DNA from: Micractinium sp. NFX-FRZ
Lineage: Eukaryota; Chlorophyta; Trebouxiophyceae; Chlorellales; Chlorellaceae
Direction of reading: 5' to 3'
DNA: 64,000 bases
Assembly (NCBI GenBank): GCA_029339195.1
Contig: JAPTJF010000290.1
Span: forward strand, 16,501 to 80,500
In this document: positions 23,408 through 33,500 of the stretch, piece after piece
Position numbering within the stretch: position 1 is the stretch's first letter
Layout of the letters: every line of letters starts with the position of its first letter
Notes under the pieces: generated by a model
The model's database searches: none
What the model was told of the DNA's origin: nothing
The model's input: the letters and a program-made list of their open reading frames with translations, nothing else
Position numbers and translations under genes: made by a program

Positions 23408-23655
23408 GCAGCGCCAGCAGCTAGAGCTGGAGCAGCAGCAGCGGCAGCAGGCGGTGCCGGCTTTAGTGTCGCAGCACGATGAGCAGCACCGCGGAGCAGC
23501 AGCAGCAGCGGCAGTAGCAGCGGCACGACTTGTTGGCTCAGTCGGCGCAGACGGTGCTCGAGCAGCACAAGAGCAGCAGCAGAGCAAGGGCATCTGCGGG
23601 GGGGCCTGCCGGCGCCGCCCTTTCAGCCACTGGGAGTGCAGCAGGCACTCCATAC
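23408..23655 (+). pseudogene. Dispersed broken copy of part of TZF-B exon 6
   Basis: This stretch follows bases about 20320-20575 of TZF-B exon 6 nearly base for base. It starts at GCAGCTAGAGCTGGAGCAGC and continues through GTGCCGGCTTTAGTGTCGCA and TTGTTGGCTCAGTCGGCGCA. It carries several small indels and an in-frame TAG within the Gln tract (GGCAGTAGCAGCGG). No splice sites frame it and it lies 3.1 kb downstream of its source, beyond the TZF-B stop codon. It is a non-functional segmental copy. Confidence 0.85.
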
Positions 23656-23732
23656 GTGGACTCCCTACTTCCTTCTCCCCGTATCCCGTAGCTTCACGCC
23701 TGAGCTTTGTATTAGAGAGAGCCTGTAGGGCC

Positions 23733-23737
23733 TTACA
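23733..23737 (-). terminator. TGTAA poly(A) signal for the membrane protein gene
   Basis: TTACA on the + strand reads TGTAA on the minus strand, 86 bases after the stop codon at 23823. TGTAA is the usual polyadenylation signal in chlorophyte algae. Position and strand fit. Confidence 0.55.
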
Positions 23738-23822
23738 AGGCGTGTGACGCAGCGGGCACCCATTAAGGCCGTCCCGGCCGCCGCCGCCGCCACCGTGCAT
23801 CTCGGCAGCACGGAAGCAGTAG

Positions 23823-26800
23823 TCAGGCCAGGCCGGCGGCCACCTTGCACACCATCCACACGTACAGGCAGACCCAGTACACGACGAGCAGGCGCGCCGG
23901 ATGCCGCGAGTCCACGCCCAGCAGGGAATGCAGCGCCACGTCAGCGCGTGCCGACAGCTGGCGGGTGGCGCGTGGTAAACGGTGGTGCCAGCCGGCAGCG
24001 CCACCCGGCCCGTCTGGCTGCGCTGCTGCTGGTGGGTGCTGACGTGGCAGGCGCCGCCACCAGGCAAGGGAGGCCGCCAAGGGGGCCAGGCCCACAAGGA
24101 TTTGAAAGTATGCCAGGGTGGCGTGACAGACGGCGACAGGTGGCGCGTGGCCTGCAGGCAGCACGGCAGGCAGGGGGGCCCAGCAATGCAGGCCGGCTCC
24201 AGGGTGAGCTGTCTGTTTGCATCATATATAGCGTGGGGGCCGCCCCTTGGCGGCACAGCAGGCGTGTCGCTCCCAGGGGGCCACAGGCACGGTCATGGCT
24301 GCCCGCAGGCGTCGTGCCGAGCCTCCCTGCCGCCAGCGGCTGCGCACCAGGCATGTGTGCGACCTCAGGCAGTCACTCCTGCGGCAGCAGCCTGGCCAGG
24401 CGCAGCACAAGTGTCCCTCCCCCCACCCGATAGGATTTAGGGTTTTAGGGTTTCACACACAGACACGCAGGACAGGCAGGAGCGCACCTTCCAGCAGCGT
24501 TGCGGACGGAGAGAAGTGCCCGGCTGTGGGCATGAGGGCGACAAGAGGGAGGGAAGCAAACTCCATGAAAGCAGCGGCGCTGGCCATGCGCCGACGGGAG
24601 AACGGGGTTTGCAGCAGCTGCGCAGAGGGGAGCGGGTGGGGGCACAGGGCGGGGCTTGGCAGCAGCAGCAGCAGCGCTCGTCATGCTGCCGGCACAGGAT
24701 GATGTAGCAGCGGCCAGAGGGGCGGGGAAGCACAGCAGGCACAGCAGGCGCAGCAGACCACAGCAGGCGTGGCACTGGCTCCGTCAGCGCTGACGCAGCG
24801 CCTCGCTTGCAAGGCACAGCACCCTGCCAGGTGCAGGGGCGGGCGCGGTGGGGCACAGCAGAGCACAGCAGGGCATGGAAGCAACACCGCTGCGCCGGCG
24901 GCGTTGATGTGGCACTGAATGCACACTCATCGGCGGAGCATGGAGGCTGTCAAGTCGCAGGCCAGCCGCACCCAGTCACAGCAGGAACCTCGCTGACGTG
25001 GTGCTGACTCACTCACGGGCAGGGAGCAGTAGCCTGCCAGGTTCCACGTCAGCCGCAGCAGCACAAGCTGCATGAGCAGGGTGCAGGCAGGCGGGAGCAT
25101 CATGAACGTGCCCTGCGCCACCAGCGTCATCAGGCGGGTGCCTGCGGGCACAAGGGGGTGGGCAGGAGGGGCAGGAGGGGGAGGGAGGGCTGCCTGATGT
25201 TCAGGCAACGTGAAGCATTGAACAGGGCCATGGGCGCGCCAGGGCATTATGGAAGGGCCATGGGCGCGCCAGTGTCATCAGGCGGGTGCCTGCGGGCGGG
25301 CAGTGCAGGCGGGGGCAGGAGGGGGAGGGGGGCCGGGAGCTGCCTGATGTTCAAGCACCCTCAAGCAGGGAGAACCTTAGGCAGGCTCGTGCGGGCATAG
25401 AGCAGGCGGGAGGGGGGCAGGAGCGGCGGGATCTGTGATCTGTGCGGGCGGCTGTGCGCGCACAAAGCACCCGCGGCTTGTGAGGACGGTCCATTTCCCC
25501 TGCGTGCGCCCTGCCCCCCCCCGCTCTGCGTGCCTATCATATGAAAGAGCTGCGCAGGCAGGCAAGCCAGCAAGTAAGCAAGCAAGCAAGCCAGCACGCA
25601 GGCAAGCCAAGCACGGCTTACCAATGAAGACGTGCCCCAGGTCTCTGAGGGCGCCCAGCACCCCAGGGTGCGCCTCCCGCGTCATGATGAGCGCCGTGCC
25701 GGTGCTGCTGCTGCGGAAGCTGGGCAGCGAAAACATGGCCAGCCGAAAGCCGGCGAGCCAGAAGCCCCTGCAGGCCAAGCAGCGAGCTGGTGAGTGACCA
25801 AAGGTCGGTGCAGACCACAAATAATAATAATAATAATAATAATAATTACAATAATAATAATAAAATGTCCAAACTGTTGGAAGAGACATTGAGAGCGACA
25901 GGAAGGGAGGGGTGGGGCAGGGCAGGGTGAGCGGCCACAGGGGATGGGCACGCGTGCCTCTGCGCAGAGGGTGGGGAGGAAAGAAGGATGTGTAGGGCAG
26001 ACAGCTGGGCAGGCGGGCCTGGACATGTGAAGACAGCAGGGCAAGCGGCACGGAGGGAGTGGGCGGGTGGGGGAAACAGCAGGGCAGCAAGGCAGGCGGC
26101 GCAGCAGCAGGGCAAGCGACACGACGGAAGCAGGCAGTTTGGGGCACAGGAGGGCAGGGAGGCTGGTGCCGACGACGGGGGCACATGCAGGCAGCACCGG
26201 GCATGCGGGCGGCAGGAGCGGGCGGCATGGTATGCTGCTTGCACCTCACAAGTAAGGGCAGTGAATCAATGGCAGTGAGTCAATGGCAGTGAGTCAATGT
26301 TGTGGTAACCACCGCTGGCGGGTTGCCCCCGCCCTACCCCGCCCGCTGGCAGTGCCGGTTTTGTTGCTTGCTCACCGGTAGCGGGAGGTGCAGGATGGAG
26401 CATCGGATCACAAGAGTCAGCTCCAGCAGCCACACAGCCAGCACTAGCGAGGGCTGCAGGCGCTCCCAGCTGCAGGCAAGACCACGGCAGTCGGGGCGGG
26501 CAGGCGGGCAGGGGAAGGGCAGAGTAGATGGGATGTGGCGGGCGGCGGCGGGGCCTGGAAAAGAGAGTGCAAGGGGTGGGGAAGACTCTGGGATGGTGAC
26601 ACAGGTGAGGCGGGCAGTGGCAGGCGAGGTGGCGGGCAGGGTAGGACAGATGGGATGGGGGGAATCGCAGGTGGCGGCAGGCAGGGAAGCCGTGGGCAGG
26701 CAGGGAAGAGCAAAGAAGAGGCTTGAGGTGAGGGGGGAGAAGATGAATCTGCTGTGCTGGCGCCAACACAGCAGGCTGGCTGTGCTGAGGGTCACACTGC

Positions 26801-27207
26801 AGCGGGCCGGTTCCCTGGGTTGGTAAGGCCCTCTGAGACAAGGGGACCCAAGGCACGGCGCTCCCTGCCAGATGACCGTCTGGCCGCCCCACCGAACACA
26901 CACTCCCAAACCTTCGCCCAAGTTGCCGCCGCCAGCACGCTTGCGCTGGCAGGCAGCCGCCTTGCCCTCACCTGCTGCCCCCCTGCATCTTCTTCCATTG
27001 CGAGGCAATCGTGAGGGTCTGCGCCATGGCGCCCAGCGCAGCGCCGATGGCGTCAAGCTGCAGCACGCGCCGCGAAGCGGCAGAGAGCGCTGTCTGGCGG
27101 GCGGTGCTGCCGCCGCCGCCGACCCCGCCCCCTGTGGGAGCAGCTGGCGCCGCATCCGGATGGTCCCTGGCCTCCAGACCCTCTCTTACTGCTCCGGACC
27201 CGCTCAT
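23823..27207 (-). CDS. Multi-pass membrane protein of unknown function (model incomplete)
   Basis: Exons read on the minus strand: 27207-26972, 26469-26376, 25767-25622, 25141-25017, 24617-24488 and 24151-23823 (TGA). Phases agree at every junction except between the second and third exons (phase 0 versus 2), so a small exon in 26375-25768 is probably missing from this model. The N-terminus is Gly/Ala-rich and soluble. At least five hydrophobic segments follow: LVLAVWLLELTLVI, TFMMLPPACTLLMQLVLL, FMEFASLPLVALM, LAYFQILVGLAPLAASLAW and LLVVYWVCLYVWMV. No catalytic or transport motif was recognised, so the substrate is unknown. The upstream part of intron 3 contains a second copy of the exon 4 acceptor within a duplicated block, and intron 2 contains an ATT microsatellite. 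The C-terminus is short and follows the last hydrophobic segment directly. Confidence 0.55.
24436..24453 (+). repeat. Short interstitial telomere-like repeat (TTTAGGG)
   Basis: Two TTTAGGG units separated by one T and followed by TTT lie inside the last intron of the membrane protein gene. TTTAGGG is the plant and Chlorella telomere repeat. Two units are too few to indicate a chromosome end here; a repair scar is possible. Confidence 0.6.
25117..25372 (-). repeat. Duplicated block spanning the exon 4 acceptor of the membrane protein gene
   Basis: Bases 25126-25149, which cross the acceptor of exon 4 on the minus strand, recur identically at 25274-25297. A second shared segment, GCTGCCTGATGTTCA, follows each copy (about 25189 and 25342). 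GGGCCATGGGCGCGCCAG occurs twice between them (25225 and 25255). The arrangement indicates a tandem duplication of about 150 bp that includes an intron-exon junction. Confidence 0.8.
25821..25864 (+). repeat. AAT trinucleotide microsatellite
   Basis: About fourteen AAT units, interrupted once by ACA, lie within an intron of the membrane protein gene. This is the most AT-rich tract in the window. Confidence 0.85.
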
Positions 27208-28411
27208 CGCGCCGCGGAGCAGGGTGAAGCGGGCCCGCCTGCAGCCCGGTGCTACTAATGTTGTTTCTTCAATTGCAGTTGTATGTGACAGCGGGGGTCA
27301 TGGCCACTTTCCGGAATCTGAGGTGCTGTTCCGACGGCTGGCAGGAGCTCCTATTCTAGCGTGCTCTCCCGACAACCCTAGTTTTGCATGTGCATGCCGT
27401 TTTAGCATACTCATACAAGTAACATGCCACCCCCGCCGAAATCAGAGAGGGCGGGGCCAGCCCGGGGGCTGTGTGAGTGGGCGGTGCAGCGGAGCGGCAA
27501 CGGCCGGCAAGGCGGCAAGCAGTCGGGACTACAGGTGAAGACCCCTCAGCCAGCAGCAGCCAGCAACTTCCGCCATTGCCGTTGCATTGCATCATGCCTG
27601 CCCTGCCTCGTCACTTTCAGTCGTGTCCAGCACTTTGACAAGCCTCTGGGTGCTCACCGCGCCTCAAGCACCGTCCTCCAGGACATCACCCGCCCACCTC
27701 CTTGCCCGCCTCATTTGAAGCCAATTGCAAGGGCAACAGAGCTTACACAACCCACACAGAGTCAGGGGAGCAGCACTTGGCTGGTTTGAAGGGCTCTACC
27801 TTCACTGATGGGCTGGCAGTGACATATTCTGGGCCAGATCTGCAGTGCTCGAGGGAGGGAGGCCCTGCCAGGACCAGGGCAGACCCTACTTCCCAGCAGG
27901 CTCAGCATGCCGTCGGGTCCCTCATGCGGCAGGCTCCAGCATGGCGCAAGCTTCAGCCTCGCTTGCACCTGCCAGCCAAGCGCTCCTGCTTGCGGGTCAA
28001 AGATGCAGCCTGCCCCTCTGCCCGCAGGGCTGCCCACAGGACTTCAGATGAATTAACGGGCAGGTTGGTGACAGGCAGCCGGAGGAGACACAGCGTGATG
28101 TCGGAGTATGAAAGCGCAAAATCTTACGTTCAGGAGCGGACAGCCGGAGCGGAGGTAAGGGAGCGGGGGCGCCCCAGGGCCCCCCCAGAGTGGGCAGGCA
28201 GGCAAGCAAGCTGCATCTGCCAGCTGATGTCAAGAGGCTCATTCCCCTGTTAAGGTGCCGCAGGTCACCTACCCATGTGCTGCGCTGCCAGACCCTGCCT
28301 GCTTGCAGGTGTGCTGGCGGGTTGAGGGCCAAGGGGCATCGCAACACCGGGGCTGGGCACGTGGGCGGCTGGGCCAGGAGCAAGGTTACTTCATTTGATG
28401 GACGTTTCTCA
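27208..28411. other. Spacer between the membrane protein gene and the Aha1-like gene
   Basis: Both flanking genes are on the minus strand, so this holds the 3' flank of the Aha1-like gene and the promoter of the membrane protein gene. A + strand frame at 27702-28253 contains a short, acidic-basic peptide (MSEYESAKSYVQERTAGAE, from about 28097) ending at a GTAAGG donor-like site at 28153. No continuing exon could be found. Confidence 0.45.
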
Positions 28412-30049
28412 TCATGACTGCTCCAGCTCGCGCACGTACTGCTCCAGCTTCTGCAGTACCAGCGGCCACAGAGCTGTGTACGCAAGCTTCCGCGCGGCTT
28501 CCTTGTCAACACTGCTGCCGCTGCCGCCTGCGGATAGTTGGAAAGAGGGGTAGGGGTTGAGGTTTGGCCAGCTCGTCCTGCCTTCCAGGAGCGGCCAGCA
28601 GCAGGTGCCCCCACTGCCCACAGCGACAGCAGCCTGCAGCTGCATGCACACACCCGCAGCACCAGCAGGCAGGCCCGGCCAGCAGGCAGGCAGGTGGCCA
28701 GCAGCCAAGCGTCACCTCCTGTGGTGGTGGTGGGCAGCGGCAATCGCTGGAACAAGCACAGTATCAACACCTCAACGCCTCCGTTGTCATCAACAGCGCA
28801 GGTACTGCCCACCCTGAGTACTGCCCTGGGAAAAGAGCATCCGAACTGGCCCACTCACCGCTGACCGTCACCGTCAGCTCAATGTCGTCGTGGTCCGACC
28901 CAGACCCAAACTCAGCCACACTGATCTCCCCAATGGCCGCCGACTCATTGCTGGCAGTCTCAGCTGCACTGGCTGCTGCTGTGGCAGCAGGTTCTGCGTC
29001 CACGCCCGCGCTGCCGCCCGCTGGCGCCTCGGCCCCCGCCGCTGCTGCCGGCGCCGCTTCCCAGGCGAGCGCAAGCTTGAGGTCATAGAAAGCAAAGCGC
29101 TTGTTCCCCTTGCGGGTGGTCAGCATTGCCTGCGCGCCACCAAGTGGGGCAGGAGAGATGGGTAAGTCAAGGTCATGAGAAAACCCATGCGTTCATTGCC
29201 CATGCAAGTGCCAGCACTGCCTGCAAACACAGGGTGGCCGGCAAGTTGGGAGTGACGTGTGCGGTGCTGCTGACTGGTACGGTTGCATCGAGCGTGGCGC
29301 CGCTTCTTGACCTGGCTGGCACCAGCACAGGCAGGTGGCGCAACAGGAAGGCAGGGTGTGCTGCGGCCAGGAACCCGGGGCGCTGCCCAGCCCAGCACCC
29401 AGCGCCCGCAGCACGGCGGACGCCTGGTACAGGCACCCAGCACCCACACAGGTGCGCAGCGGCTGCAAAGCGGCGGCTGTCTGCCAACAGCACCCACCTC
29501 GCACATGCCTGAGCAACCGCCCCAACGCAGGCACCCAGCACCTGCTTCGCCCTTTGCCCTCGGCACTCCTGATGCACATGCGGCACCCAACCAGCGTCTC
29601 CGCAAACGCTGGCCTCCCCACACGGCCCTCAGCAGCGCCCAGCACTCGCCACCCGTGCCCAGGATTGGCACCACATCCTCATGCAACAGACATCAGCACC
29701 CACCTCGCCAGTGACGCTCTTCACGCTCGTCACCCGCGCCGCCCAGCCCGCTGCAGGGCCGGCGCCGGCAGCGCCCACCGCCTCGGTGCCGGGCAGCAGC
29801 TCTGCCAGACGCTGCTTGCTCCACTCCAGCTTGTTGGTCTCCTGCCTGCAGTGTGAGTGCGCATGCCGTGAAGAACAAACACCTGGTGCACAAGCAAGGA
29901 GCACACACGGGCAGGACGCACAAGCAGCCGCCCCCGGCAGGGCACTCACGCCAGCCTGCGGCAGCTCACCAGTGCCAGGCATTCACATTCTTGCCGTCCT
30001 GTCGCTCCTCCACCAGCCATCGTGGATCCCCTTCGCCCCACTTGGCCAT
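28412..30049 (-). CDS. Aha1 N-domain protein, Hsp90 ATPase co-chaperone (4 exons)
   Basis: Exons on the minus strand: 30049-29970, 29845-29704, 29129-28859 and 28527-28412 (TGA); 202 residues with consistent phases. The start MAKWGEGDPRWLVEER and the motif NVNAWHW match the Aha1 N-terminal domain, whose canonical motif is NxNNWHW. Then follow W-SKQRLAELL, a V-x-V-TGE strand, the basic RKGNKR loop followed by FAFYDLKLALAWE, and a C-terminal helix, LAYTALWPLVLQKLEQYVRE. Aha1 binds the middle domain of cytosolic Hsp90 and stimulates its ATPase. The second, C-terminal SRPBCC-like domain of full-length Aha1 is absent, as in Hch1-type proteins. An Ala-rich insertion of about 40 residues sits between two strands of the domain (encoded around 29055-28940). 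Divergent from PPWD1 with 490 bp between start codons. Confidence 0.9.
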
Positions 30050-30539
30050 GGCTGCTGCCCACAGCCGGTGCCGCGCCTGCGTGCCGTGCTGCCGCCGCCG
30101 CCGCCGCCGGCGAGCCGCTGCTGCCTACCGGCCTCCTGCAGCTGCCGCGCAAGCGCAAGGCTATAATTCAGCCGCTGAGTGACTGGTTGCAGCAGCGAGA
30201 GCAGCGGGGCGAAGCGGAAGAGGCGGGGCGGCTCTCCAGAAGGAGCAGTGACAGGCAAGGGGCGCAGGCAGATCGCGGCTTCAGACGATAGCCACGGCCC
30301 AATGCAAGCGAAGAAGCGATGCGGGGGGGCTGGGAAGGCCGCAGTGCGCGGGAAAATGCGGTGGAAAAGTCCGACTGCCGTTCCCATGCTGCAGGGCCCT
30401 GCTATTCGCGCCATCGGCGATCAGATACCTCCATCAACGCGTGCAGAACCATCCCAGGCATCCAGGCCTGCAACTTCTTGCTGCTGTCAATCGATCATCT
30501 CGGTGAGCACTCGGGAAGCAGCGGCTGCTTTCGCACAGT
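30050..30539. promoter_or_regulatory. Shared upstream region of divergent Aha1-like and PPWD1 genes
   Basis: The two start codons lie 490 bp apart on opposite strands with no supported exon between them, apart from possible untranslated leader. A shared or bidirectional promoter is a natural inference. No specific heat-shock element array could be asserted by eye. Confidence 0.45.
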
Positions 30540-33500
30540 ATGGCTGATGATAATGAACACCAGGCATCAGAGGAGGAGCCGGAGGTTGGGCCCATGCCTC
30601 CGCCACCAGGCGCCGAGGAGCAGGAGGAGGAGGAGACGGACGTAGGACCCGTGCTACCCAAGGCGAAGAAGCGCAAGGTGGGTCCGTTGCGGACAAAGCA
30701 GCAGCAGCAGCAGTGGCCGCCGCCGCCGCTGCCGCCTGCCGCCCGCTGCCAGCACCGGCAGCTCGTTCACTTTTCGCCGCTCCGCACGCGCTGCCTGCCT
30801 GCAGGTGCTGGAGTATGAGCAGCAGTACCTGCAGGCCCTGCCCCTGTCAGACATGTATGAAAAGTCGTACATGCACCGGGACACGGGTAGGCTGAGCTTG
30901 GCGCGCTGGGCTGGCTGGGGACTGGTTGGCCGGGTGTGGCGGGTGGGCACGCTTTGCTTGCGCTGTGCTCTGCCTGCTCGGCGGATCTGCAGTTTGCTGA
31001 TGCAAGTGGCACCACCTGCGCTGCCTGCAAAGGCTGGATGCAGTGTTGTTGCGATGCACATGCATGCGCCGCCCTGCAGCCGCCGCTGCCTCTGCTGCCA
31101 AGGACACACAACGGCCGCCCCTGCTGCCCCTGCTGCTGCTGCACACACATCCTCCCTTGCTGCCCCCACTGCCACCCTTGCTCGCCTGCAGTCACGCAGG
31201 TGGCGGTGGCCCCTGGCACCGAGTTCTTCATCACTGCCTCCGCCGATGGGCACATCAAGTTTTGGAAGAAGCAGCCACAGGGGGTGGAGTTTGCCAAGCA
31301 CTACAAGGTGGGCATGCCTTCCCTTCTTGTTGGTACGGGTTCGTGTGAATGTAATGAATCCTGGGGTGGGTGGGTCGAACGTGCAGCTGCAGCAGAGGGT
31401 GGAGAGTGCCGAGCATGGCAAGGTGTGGAAGTGGGAAGGGATTGTTGGCATGTTTTTGTTCGGGCGCTGCTGATGGGTGGTGGGGCTGGCGGCAGGGTGG
31501 GCAGGTGGGGGTGGTGGGACTGGCGGCTGTGCCGTCTGGGGCCTGCATGGTTGTGCCAGCGGCATGGCGCTCCTCCCAGGTCCAGAAGCCTAGGCAGCGC
31601 TGCATGGCCAGGCTGCTGCCGGGCACGGAGGCGGCTCCTTTGCCTGTCACCCTGCCGCCCAGCCCCCTTGCCTGCCCTGCCCTGCAGGCGAATCTGGGAC
31701 CTTCCTTGAGTCGAGATTTCTCACCTGCCTGCGTTGCCTTGCCTGCCTGCTCACCCGCCCACCAACCCTCCTTGCCCACCACCTGCCTGTCCCGCCCTGC
31801 AGGCGCACCTGGGGCCTGTGACGGGGCTGGCGGTCAGCACGGACGGCACGATGTGCGCCAGCATCAGCACAGACCAGACGGTAAAGGTGCGCAGGTTGTG
31901 TTGACGGTAGGTATTTGGAGTGGTGTGTGCGAGCTTGCAGGCTGGGGAAGGGGAGTGCGGAGGGCAGAAGCAGCACCGGCCAGGTGGTCGAGCTGCTGGA
32001 GGGCTGGTTGGTTGGGCTCATTTGGACAGGCAGTCATGCTATGGTCATGCTGACGTCACGCTGCGGCTCCAGGAGCAGCAAGGGTCACATGGTCAACGGC
32101 GCTGAGGTTGGCGGGCGTGCTGCCTGGTGGGCTAGCAGCAGGCCATGCTGGCTGGTTTGGGTGGCAGGCAGGCAGGCGGGCCAGGTCTGCTCCCTGCCCT
32201 AGTGGGCCCGCCTCGCGCACATGCACACACCCCCTCAGGTGCTCCCGTGGCCTCTTTCCATGGGTTAGTAGTTCAGCACATGAACGCGGTGCCCCTCCCC
32301 GTCTTTGCTTCTTCTGACCTGGCCCATCCACTCGATGCACCCCTCGACCAACCCACCTCATTTGCAGGTGTTTGACGTGGCGTCGTTCGACATGATTGCC
32401 ATGCTGCGCCTGCCCTGGGTGCCCGGCTGCGTGGAGTGGTGCTTCAAGGTGAGGCGCGCGTGCACCGACAGCTTGCAGCTGTATTGGCTAACGTGCCTTT
32501 GAGGGAGGAGGGCACCGAGGGCGGACGCACTGTGGGCCTGCGCTCTGCAGGCATGCAGGGGCGCACTGGCGCAGGGGTGATGCGTTCGTGTGGCTGGCCA
32601 GGGGCTGGGGGCGTAGGGCTGAGGAAGGGGCAGCGGGGATGCGGTTGCTTCATCATCTTCATTTAAGCAGTTCATTCTTTGCCTCCTTTTCGACCCTCCA
32701 TGCAGCCGGGAGACGCCAAGGCCAAGCTGGCGGTGTCGGACAGCGGCAGCGGGGTCATCCACATCTACGACATGCGCAGGTAGGCTGGCCTGCCCTGTTG
32801 GCTTGCTGTCTCTCCATTCGCTTTCCCTCCTTGCCTCCCCTGTCGCTGCTGCGCCGGCGAGGCCAGCAGGCAAAGAGGGGGGAACGATGCTGGTATCACC
32901 GTTGCCGCTGCCGCCGCCGCTGCAGCCGCAGCAGCAGTAGCGCTAGCACCGGCGGCGGGAGCAGCGGAGCCGGGCCCACCTGCCCGCCGTTGCATCTGCT
33001 GCAGCGGGCCCCTTGGGCCCCCCACACGATGCACTGGCGTTGCCGTGCCCCACCCTTTCTACCTCCCTATCTTGCATTCTGACGTCCCACGTTTCTCGAA
33101 TTCATGTTTCCCGTGCTGCAGCAGCTCCGCCGACCCGCTGGACCAGCTGCCCAGCCTGCACAGTGCGCCGGTGACGGCGATGCGGTACAACGAGCAGGCC
33201 AACTGTGTGATCAGCACAGACAGCAAGGGTGAGCGCCTGGGGCGGGCGGTGGGCCATGTGTAGGGTGAGCTATCTGTCAGGCTGGGGCCTTTGTAGGGTG
33301 GCACTGGGAGCAGGCCAACTGTGCAATCAGCACAGACAGCAAAGGTGAGCGCCTGGGGGCAGGGTGGAGCATCAAGATTGAGCGCCTGGGGGCGGGGTGG
33401 GGCATCAAGGGTGAGCGCCTGGGGGCGGGGTGGGGCATGTGTAGGGTGAGTGCCTGGGGTGGGGCATGACAGCCAGGGTGAGCGCCTGGGGCCCACCTTG

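Larger units (their letters stand above)
22792..23822. other. Convergent spacer between TZF-B and the membrane protein gene
   Basis: The TZF-B gene ends at 22791 (+) and the membrane protein gene at 23823 (-). The spacer holds a broken copy of part of TZF-B exon 6 (23408-23655). On the minus strand it holds a TGTAA signal at 23737-23733. No further gene was found. Confidence 0.6.

Noticed and set aside
25377..26249. A 290-codon minus-strand open frame running through the AAT microsatellite
   Set aside because: It is mostly intron of the membrane protein gene. A Tyr run comes from the microsatellite, and only its last part coincides with a true exon.
33229..33491. The regularly spaced repeats were considered as a CRISPR-like array
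   Set aside because: They are splice-donor copies of unequal spacing in a eukaryotic intron, without true spacers or cas genes.
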